From Hordeum vulgare subsp. vulgare (taxonomy: Eukaryota > Streptophyta > Magnoliopsida > Poales > Poaceae): DNA of 64,000 nucleotides. Below the pieces are notes generated by a model. The model had not been told where the DNA came from and searched no databases. It saw only the letters and a program-made list of their open reading frames with translations. The position numbers were made by a program, and so were the translations under genes. The stretch spans positions 391,579,581 through 391,643,580 of the forward strand of contig NC_058518.1 in NCBI RefSeq assembly GCF_904849725.1. Reading direction: 5' to 3'. Below, piece after piece: positions 55,931 to 64,000 of the stretch. Position 1 is the first letter of the stretch. Every line of letters starts with the position of its first letter.

Positions 55931-58663
55931 ATGAGGAATCCGAGAGATCCAAGAACTAAAGTCTTGCCCTCAACTACGAGGACAGGTAAGGAACTGCCAT
56001 CTAGCTCTGCACTTGATTCACCTTCAGTTATGAGTAAGTTTACGACACCACATCCTGCTAGAAATCTTGATATGTCGCCTGTGCTTGATGATGCTACTTC
56101 TGCTGCCCATGATGCTTATGATGATGCTATGCTTGATACTGTTTTGCTTGATGATGCTATGCTTGATACTGCTTTGCCACTTGGTGCATTCCTTGATGCA
56201 CAAATTGCTAGAGTTGCTGCTAGATGTGATGATACTTCTGAAACTGCTGATACTATTGAAGTAGAACTTGCTATTATAACTGAATTGCCTGATATGCCTG
56301 AGCATTATGTTATGGAGGGAGAGATAGCTGAGGATTTTCTTACTTGTAAGGATAGCTATGATGTTGAGAACTTACTGCGCAAGTGGAAAGAAAAATCTCT
56401 GAACGCTAGGATGAAATAAGACCCGAAGTTTGCTACTTCGCCTATCTTTGTGACCGATAAGGATTATGAATTCTCTGTCCACCTTGAGTTAATCACTCTG
56501 GTTGAATATGATCCTTTTCACTGTTATGAGTCTGAAACGGTTGTATCCCATCTTACCAAACTGCACGATGTAGCCACCCTATTCACTAGTGAGGAAAAGA
56601 TCCGCCACTACTATATCCTCAAGCTGTTTCCTTTCTCGCTAAAGGATGATGCTAAGACCTGGTTCACTTCTCTTGCTCCTGGTTGCGTGCGTAGACCCCA
56701 GGATATGATTTACTACTTCTCTGAGAATTATTTCCTTGCCCATAAGAAGCAAGCTGCCTTGCAGGAAATATACAACTTTGTGCAAGTTGAACAAGAGAGT
56801 CTCCCACAAGCTTGGGGGAGGCTCGTCCAGCTACTGAATGCTTTGCGTGATCACCTTCTTGAGAAGAATGAAATAGTTGATATCTTCTATAATGGACTTA
56901 CTGATGCTTCTAGAGACCACCTAGATAGTTGTTTTGGTTGTGTTTTTAGGGAACGAACTGTAGAACAAGCTGAGATCGTATTGAATAATATCTTGTGCAA
57001 TGAGAATGCTTGGACTATTCCCGAACCACCTCCTAAGCCAACTCCGAAGAAAAGAGGTATTCTATTCCTCATTCCTGAAGATATGCAAGAAGCTAAGAAA
57101 TATATGAAAGAGAAAGGCATTAAATCTGAAGATGTCAAAAATCTACCACCTATCGAAGAGATCCATGGTCTTGATTACCCGATACAGGTAGTAGAAGTAA
57201 ATTCTCTTCGTAGGTTCGATGAGAGTGATATTCCTTTTGATAAACCTGCTAGCTTATGCCTGGATGAATTTGATAACTTTGTTGCCAAACAACAGAGTTT
57301 CAATGATTACGTTAGCAGAAAATTGGAACAGAATGCTCGTATGCTTAGTCATTTAAGTGCTTGTGTGGACAGAAACGTCAATGATCTTAAGCTTCTGAGT
57401 AAACATGCCTCTATGGTTACTACTCAAGGAGAACAAGTACTTAAAGCTCAAAATGACTTGCTCAATGAGTTGAATGACAATTCTGTTAGAGTCGTCACTA
57501 GAGGTGGTAGAATGACTCAGGAACCTCTGTATCCCGAGGGTCATCCGAAGAGAACTAAACAAGATTCTCAAGGAGTTAGCACTGATGCACCTAGTCATCC
57601 TAGAAAGAAGAAGAAAGATGATAGGGATTTGCACGCTACCAACCCTGTTGCTGCTACACCTGAGAGTCCAAACGATGTCTCTGTCTCTGATGCTGAAACA
57701 CAATCTGGTGATGAACATGAGCCTAATGGTAATATCAATAGTGATGTTCATGAAGATGCTCAGCCTAGCAATGATAAGGATGTGGAGATTGAACCTATTG
57801 ATCTTGATAACCCACAACCTAAGGCTAGGAGATATGATAAGAATGACTTCACTGCTAGGAAGCATGCTAAAGAAAGGGAACCATGGGTTCAGAAATCCAT
57901 GCCCTTTCCTCCCAAGCCATCCAAGAAAAAGGATGATGAGGATTTTGAGCGCTTCGTTGAAATGATTAGACCTATCTTTGTGCAAATGCGTTTGATAGAT
58001 ATGCTCAAAATGTCTCCGTATGCTAAGTACATGAAGGATATTGTGACTAATAAAAGGAGGATACCTGAGGTTGAGATTTCCACCATGCTCGCTAATTATA
58101 CCTTCAAGGGTGGAACTCCTAAGAAACTAGGTGATCCCGGAGTGCCCACTATACCTTGCTCCATTAAAGGAAACTACGTTAGAACTGCTTTATGCGACCT
58201 TGGAGCCGGTGTTAGTGTTATGCATCTCTCTATTTATCGAAGACTTGAACTGGATAAGTTGACACCCACTGAAATCTCTCTGCAAATGGCCGACAAATCA
58301 ATTGCTTTCCCTATCGGCATTTGCGAGGATGTGCCAATTGTGGTTGCGAATGTCACTACCTTAACAGACTTTGTTATTCTGGATATTCCCGAGGACAATG
58401 CCATGGCGGTCATCCTCGGAAGACCCTTTTTAAACACTGCAGGGGCTGTTATAGATTGCAACAAAGGCAATATCACTTTCCATGTCAACGGTAATGAGCA
58501 TACGATGCACTTTCCGAAGAAACAATATCGAGTACATTGCATCAATGCTATCGAAAAAACTTCATTGATTCTTATTGGGAGCTTTGAATGCCCTATTCCT
58601 CCTGTTAAGATGAAGTATGATTTGCTTGTTGGGGAGATACACATCCCCATTGAGGTAACCTAG
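55931..58663 (+). pseudogene. P gag-retropepsin polyprotein, one stop
   Basis: A frame of about 910 codons with a single TAA at 56417-56419 (Tyr codon in N1 and N2: ARMKYDPKF). Residues 1-120 are acidic and repeat-rich, then the gag core (YYILKLFPFSLKDDAKTWF, AWGRLVQLLNAL, FYNGLTDASRDHLDSC), a coiled linker (LSHLSACVDRNVNDLKLL), a charged stretch, and a retropepsin near residue 750 (LCDLGAGVSVMHLS, then AVILGRPFLNTAGAVIDC). It ends HIPIEVT* at 58661-58663. The best-preserved coding region among the gypsy elements here. The catalytic Asp is present, with Gly where Ser/Thr is usual. Confidence 0.85.
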
Positions 58664-58874
58664 TGACTATTCGAAAATTCTCCGTCTTCTTTTGCGATTC
58701 AAAAAGTTTGTGAAGGAGACTTGATCAACCTCATTGACGGATTTCTTTCGACGACCATGAGATGGATGAATCAAGGAGTCACAAACCTCTATTCCAAGCT
58801 TTCACCTTCGGTTGCTTAGAAGAAAAATGATAGATTTAGTTTAGTTTTCCCTGTTTTCCGTTTTAGCGTCCCGT

Positions 58875-59220
58875 AGAAAAGTACCCCAAAAATAAAACTT
58901 CTCCGAACTTCCTGAAAATCAAGTATGATGTTTTCTAGAATTTTTGAAAAATACTGAGACGAAGAGCTAGTCTGGGGGCTGCACCAGTGGGCCACAAGCC
59001 TTAGAGGCGCGGGCACCCCCTGGCCACGCCTACCTAGCTTGTGGGGCCCACGTGCACCCCATCCACTCATTCTAGCTCCCATCTGCTTCTCCTACCTCCA
59101 GAAAAAATCGTTTCGCAGCTCAAACTCGTGTTCTTGCTCTTCTTGCTGGGATTTTTGATCTCCTTGCTCAAAGCACCATTCTCCGAATTGTTTCGGGGAA
59201 ATTACTCCTTGGTAAGTGAC
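58875..59220 (+). promoter_or_regulatory. LTR-like leader with splice donor (P)
   Basis: 58875-59050 matches the LTR part around 61440-61625: AATAAAACTTCTCCGAAC and CCTGAAAATCAAG, then GAATTTTTGAAAAATACTGA, then GCGGGCACCCCCTGGCC and CTTGTGGGGCCCAC. A perfect donor CTTG|GTAAGT follows at 59212. In N1 the matching leader precedes the ORF1-like gene, which P has lost, so in P the leader has no gene to serve. Confidence 0.55.
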
Positions 59221-59380
59221 TCCTCCATTGGTCCAATTAGTTTTTTCTCTAGCGCCTTATACTTCGCGTATTTTTTCTGCCTTGGTGACCCTGTTCTTGA
59301 GCTTTGCGTGCTAATTTTAGCTGGTCCCAAGTAGTTTTGATGCGTAATATGGCCTCTAGGCACTTGTGGGAGTAGGCCAA

Positions 59381-59409
59381 CTTAGGCCAAAAGCCTAAGC
59401 TTGGGGAGT
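59381..59409 (+). other. Hairpin plus internal polypurine copy (P)
   Basis: Perfect hairpin CTTAGGC-CAAAA-GCCTAAG at 59381-59399 running into AAGCTTGGGGAGT (one G fewer than the terminal tract). Confidence 0.75.
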
Positions 59410-61310
59410 ACATGTTTTTCACCGACTTTACATTCTTGCTTATGCTTTTACTTTGTTCGTCGATGTTCACACTTTGCCACTGTATCATCCATGCTAGTTT
59501 ATTTTCTCTTTTTCTCGTTTACTTTCGTGTGTCTGTCTAGTTTGAGAAAACCCAAAAATATTTTCTTTTTCTTCTTTTGCTTGTTGGGAGCTTTCCCGTG
59601 TAAATACTTTTCTTTTTTATTTGGGTCAAGGTAGAAGATAATGGTTACAATGTTTAATGTCTCTCGCTTGCATATCTGTTTATCTGTCAAAGAGCCATAT
59701 TAGTTTGTCTTCTCCTTTGTGTTTTCCTACAGATTCTAGCTTAGACCAATGCACGAGCACTCTTATTATTGTTCACATCATTCGGCCGTGCAAGTGAAAG
59801 GCAATAATGACGATATATGATGAAATGACTGAGCCTGGAAAAGTTGGTATGAACTCAATCTATTTTGTTTTTGTAAATATGACTAGCTCATCGTTCCAGA
59901 TTCAGCTTTGTTGTGAGAGAGACATGTTTGCAATGACAACTTAGAGATCATAGTTTCTGATGCCATGCTTAATTAGCTAGGAGCTTATAATGGTTTGTCT
60001 TGGTTGCCAACATGAATTTTGAGATGACTATGATGTAGTGTGATAGGATGGTATCCTCCTTTGAATGATTCAAGCGGCTTGACTTGGCGCATGTTCACGC
60101 ATGTAGTTGAAACAAAATCAACATAGCCTCTATGATATTCATGTTCGTGGTGATTTATGTCCTACTCATGCTTGCACTCAATGTTGGTTAATCTCAATGC
60201 ATTTTGATGACTATTGTCGCTCTCTAGTTGGTCGCTTCCTAGTCTTTTGCTAGCCTTCACTTGTACTAAGCAGGAATACTGCTTGTGCATCCACTTTCAT
60301 AAACCCAAAGTTGTTCCATATGAGTCCACCATACCTACCTATATGCGGTATCTACGTGCCGTTCCAAGTAAATTTGCATGTGCCACTCTCTAAACCTTCA
60401 AGAAATAATTTGTTTTGCATGCCCAAACCGCTCATGTGGTGACAGGGGGCTATCAGTATCTTCCATCCTAGGCGTGTTATCCTCGATATGTGTTTATTCA
60501 CTATCATTCATGAGAAAGGGGCCGGTAATTGGAATTCCCAGTTCCATGCTCAAATCGAAAAGATAATTGCAAACAAAACTCCCCCTGGATTGATGTTGGT
60601 ATGGACGGCACCCGAGGCTAGTCGTGGAGTGTGATTGATCGGTGGTGGGGGAGTCAAAACTTTATTTTTCTGTTTGGGAACCGCCTATAGCATGTGTAGC
60701 GTGGAAGATGGTGAGAACTCTTAGTCATTGCGTTGGAAATGAAAGCATGCCACCCAAAATTATTATCTCTGTTTTCAAAGCTTGATCTGTGGCACCTCTG
60801 CAAATCAATGCTTCCCTCTGCGAAGGGCCTGTCTATTTATGTTCCTGTTGAGTCATCCTCCTCTTATAAAAGCACCAATTAGAGAGCACCTCTGTCATTT
60901 TTATGCTTTGCTTTTAACTGTGTTGAGTATGACTGTGACTGGATCTTCTTTGCCATGAATTACAATGTTTAGTCAGCCCTTGGTCTTTGAAGGTGCTCTG
61001 CATTTATGTTTTGCGGTCTCAGAAAGAGCTAGCGAGATACCATCTGTTCGTACTGCTTCATAATTGTTTTGATTGAAGTGTTGATGTTTGAGACTTATTA
61101 TTATTTGCTCACTAGTTGATTATGCCATTGATATGAGTTTATCGTGAGACCTAGATGTCATTTGCTTTTGTGGTTTGCTTGTGATCTTGCTGAAATTCTG
61201 GATATGAGTTATACATAGTTGCAACAACAAGATCAAACAGAGTTCTTAAAAGTTTTTCTTTTGTCTCTTTCAGTTTGTCAACTGAATTGCTTGAGGACAA
61301 GCAAGGCTTT
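59410..61310 (+). other. 3' non-coding region of P
   Basis: Homologous to the 3' regions of N1 and N2. No credible frame. Confidence 0.7.
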
Positions 61311-61324
61311 AAGCTTGGGGGAGT
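61311..61324 (+). other. Polypurine tract of P
   Basis: AAGCTTGGGGGAGT directly before the 3' LTR. Confidence 0.85.
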
Positions 61325-62744
61325 TGATACGTCTCCGTCGTATCTACTTTTCCGAACTCTTTTGCCCTTGTTTTGGACTCTAATTTGCATGATTTGAATG
61401 GAACTAACCCGGACTAACGCTGTTTTCAGCAGAATTGCCATGGTGTTGTTTTTGCACAGAAATAAAAGTTCTCGGAATGACCTGAAAATTTATGGAGAAT
61501 TTTTCTGGAATATATAAAAACTACTGGCGCAAGAATCAGCGAAGGGAGTGGAGCTGTGAGCCCCCAAGCCCACCAGGCGGGGGCCCCCCTAGCCGCGCCT
61601 GGCAGGCTTGTGGGGCCCACAAAGCTCCACCGCCTCCAAATCCAGCTCTATTTAGCCCGTCTCGCCCGGAAAAAAAGAAAGAGAAGAGTTCATCACGTTT
61701 TAGGATACGGAGGCGCTGCCACTTCCTGTCCTTCATCTGGAGGGCAGATCTGGAGTCCGTTTTGGGCTCCGGAGAGGGGAGATCATCGCCATCATCATCA
61801 TCAACCTTCCTTCATCGCCAATTCCATGATGCTCTTCACCGTTCGTGAGTAATCTCATCGTAGGCTTGCTGGACGGTGATGGGTTGGACGAGATCTATCA
61901 TGTAATCAAGTTAGTTTTGACGGGGATTGATCCCTAGTATCCACTATGTTCTGGGTGATGTTGCTACTACTTTGCCATGCTTAATGCTTGTCACTAGGGC
62001 CCGAGTGCCATGATTTCAGATCTGAACCTATTATGTTGTCACCAATATATGTGTGTTCTTGATCCTATCTTGCAAGTTGTAGTCACCTACTATGTGTTAT
62101 GACCCGGCAACCCCGGAGTGACAATAGCCGGAACCACTCCCGGAGATGACCAGAGTATGAGGAGTTCATGTATTCATCAAGTGTTAATGCGTTGGTCCGG
62201 TTCTTTATTAAAAGGAGAACCTTAATATCCCGTAGTTTCCATTAGGACCCCGCTGCCACGGGACGGATGGACAATAGATGTCATGCAAGTTCTTTTCCCT
62301 AAGCACGTATGACTACATACGGTATACATGCCTACATTAGATTGACGAACTGGAGCTAGTTACTTATCTCTGTGTGTTATAACTGTTACATGATGAATAG
62401 CATCCGACATAAGCATCCATCACCGATCCAATGCCTACGAGTCTTTTACTACTGGTCCTTGCTACGTTACTTTGCTGCTACTGCTGTCACTGCTGCTACT
62501 GTTACTCTATTGCTACTTCTGTTACTTTGCTACTACTCGTTACTGTTGCTACTGCTGCTATCACCCTACTTTGCTACTGATACTTTGCTGCAGATACTAA
62601 ATCTTTCAGGTGTGGTTGAATTGACAACTCAACTGCTAATACTTGAGAATATTCTTTGGTTTCCCCTTGAGTCAAATTAATAAATTTGGGTTGAATACTC
62701 TACCCTCGAAAATTGTTGCGGTCCCCTATACTTGTGGGTTTTCA
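61325..62744 (+). repeat. P 3' LTR
   Basis: 1420 bp, TGATACGTCTCCGTCG to GGGTTTTCA (one base different from the 5' copy). TATA-like TATATAAAAA at 61511-61520. Confidence 0.9.
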
Positions 62745-64000
62745 GACACCATCATAGAGGGGTTCATCATGTCCATTGGTGCCTCTCTGATGATGCGTGA
62801 GTAGTTCTTTGTAGACCTACAGGTCTGTATATAGTAGCTAGATGGCTTCCTCTCTCTCTCTCTCTTGATTATCAATACAATGGTCTCTTGGAGATCCATA
62901 TGATGTAATTCTTTTTGCGTTGTGTTTGTTGGGATCCGATGAACTTCGAGTTTATGATCAGACCTATGTTTCTACCCATGAAAGTTATTTGAGTTTTCGT
63001 TGATCTCTTATATGCGTGATTTGTTATAGCCTTGTATTTCTTCCCCGATATTTGGGTTTTGTTTGGCCAACTTGATCTATTTATATTGCAACGGAAAGAG
63101 GTGCTTTGTGATGGGTTCGATCTTACGGTGCTTGATCCCAGTGACAGAAAGGGAAATGACACGTATGTATCATTGCTATTAAGGATAACAAGATGGGGTC
63201 TATTTCTACATAAATAGATCTTGTCTACATCATGTCATCGTTATTATTGCATCACTCCGTTTTCCATGAACTTAATACACTAGATGCATGCTGGATAGCG
63301 GTCGATGTGTGGAGTAATAGTAGTAGATGCAGGCAGGAGTCGGTCTACTAATCTTGGACGTGATGCCTATATAATGATCATTGCCTCGATATCGTCATGA
63401 TTATTTTAAGTTCTATCAATTTCCCAACAGTAATTATTTCCCGTCGTTTGATATTTTTCTTGAGAGAAGCCACTAGTGAAACCTACGGCCCCCGAGTCTC
63501 TTTTCATCATATTTTCCTTTGCTTTTATTTTCAGATCTATAAAACCAAAAATACAAAAATACCTTGCTGCAATTTATTTGTTCCGCAATCTATTTATCCT
63601 ATCTACCACTTTTACCTCACGTTATTTGCCGATCTCGAGGCGCCTTACCCGAAAGGAAATTCTGACGCCATTGCCGGGGAAGATCAAGTCAAGATAGTCC
63701 CCCGCCAACGTGCCAATTTCTGGCGCTGTTGCCGGGGAGGGATTGACAACCCCTTTAACACATCAGGTTGCGAGTGTTTGTTATTTGTGTGCAGGTGTTG
63801 TTTACGTGGTATGAGGAGGTTCTCCTACTGGTTCAATAACCTTGGTCTCATCACTGAGGGAAATACCTACCGTCGCTATACTGCATCATCCCTTCCTCTT
63901 TGGGGAAATACCGACGTAGTTCTAGCAGACATCAGGATAAAACTTCTCTAGGGGGAGAAAATCTCATTGATCCCATGCAATATAAGAGGGAGAATTATCA

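Larger units (their letters stand above)
54423..62744 (+). mobile_element. P: complete Athila-type gypsy element, non-autonomous
   Basis: 8322 bp, forward. LTRs 54423-55851 and 61325-62744; flanks GACAT (54418-54422) and GACAC (62745-62749) form a duplication with one mismatch. Primer site for tRNA-Asp at 55863-55880, gag-protease 55931-58663, LTR-like leader 58875-59050, hairpin and internal polypurine copy 59381-59409, terminal polypurine tract 61311-61324. Same family as N1, but the ORF1-like gene has been lost between GGGAGTAG and GCCAACTTAGG (59374). No polymerase genes. Confidence 0.9.
53972..63934 (+). mobile_element. S: solo LTR of a Sabrina-like gypsy, split by P
   Basis: Starts TGATACGTCGCCAACG (53972-54422) and resumes at 62745 to end CTAGCAGACATCA at 63934; about 1.64 kb without P. 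The flanks GGAGA (53967-53971) and GGATA (63935-63939) differ by one base. The start is of the same type as N3. Its 3' part contains two primer-site-like words (63663-63680 and 63721-63738) and ends with sequence homologous to the N3 LTR end (TTGACAACCCCTTT, CTGAGGGAAATAC). No internal domain. Confidence 0.7.
42344..64000 (+). mobile_element. M: copia element (Maximus-like), right end outside window
   Basis: Forward orientation: 5' LTR 42344-48992 (split by T2), primer site complementary to initiator tRNA-Met at 48995-49006, broken gag-pol 48999-52976, then a long non-coding 3' region from 52977, split at 53972 by the solo LTR S. After S the copia sequence continues from 63935 to the window end with GGGGGAGA-like tracts as in 17200-17680. 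The copia order (integrase before reverse transcriptase) is clear. A 5-bp candidate for the left target duplication is GGTCT (42339-42343). Confidence 0.85.

Noticed and set aside
1..64000. CRISPR arrays, operons or bacterial defence systems
   Set aside because: Direct repeats here are LTRs, target duplications or minisatellites; introns, LTRs and plant transposons show a plant nuclear origin.

Overview
This window is nuclear DNA from a grass of the wheat/barley tribe (Triticeae). The evidence is a BARE1/WIS/Angela-type copia LTR (TGTTGGAAATATGCCC...CAACA), several Athila-type gypsy elements with tRNA-Asp primer sites, Stowaway-like MITEs, and almost no single-copy genes. Family names are from memory of Triticeae repeats and were not checked against a database; structural statements (LTR ends, target-site duplications, primer sites, motifs, stops) were read from the sequence.

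Layout. (1) 1-16580: a reverse-strand Athila-type element, here N1, whose gag gene is split by a second one, N2 (6663-14102, perfect TTCCA duplication). N1 itself sits in the 3' region of a copia element (16581-18099). (2) 18100-20584: MITE-like sequence and GC-rich low-copy DNA ending in a short A-run. (3) 20585-31302: a degenerate non-autonomous DNA element carrying a reverse-strand ORF. It is split by a reverse-strand Athila/Sabrina-like element, N3 (21281-30795), whose left LTR is split by a 4.5 kb solo LTR, T1 (21343-25863, GTTGG duplication). (4) 31303-35153: the 3' end of a BARE1-type copia (partial pol plus 3' LTR). (5) 35154-42343: the most gene-like part. It holds an ORF with four 42-bp repeats, a broken plant mariner transposase, nested MITEs, the one plausible intact host gene (a two-exon SAWADEE-domain gene at 39458-40392, reverse strand), a 477-bp MITE in its promoter, and another broken transposon ORF. 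(6) 42344-64000: a forward copia element, M (Maximus-like). Its 5' LTR is split by a 5.1 kb solo LTR, T2 (43299-48437). Its 3' region is split by a solo LTR, S (53972-63934), which is itself split by a complete 8.3 kb Athila-type element, P (54423-62744).

How the parts relate. N1, N2 and P carry gag (N1 and P also a retropepsin), and N1 and N2 an ATHILA-ORF1-like gene, but none has reverse transcriptase, RNase H or integrase. N3 likewise shows only gag and protease. They would need polymerase from another element. Nearly all coding regions are decayed, often by C-to-T type stops. The most unusual signals are an LTR-like copy plus splice signals in front of the ORF1-like gene, a hairpin with a second copy of the polypurine tract just behind it, and two tandem tRNA-like Pol III promoter units inside the T2 solo LTR. 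No bacterial features, CRISPR arrays or rRNA genes were seen.
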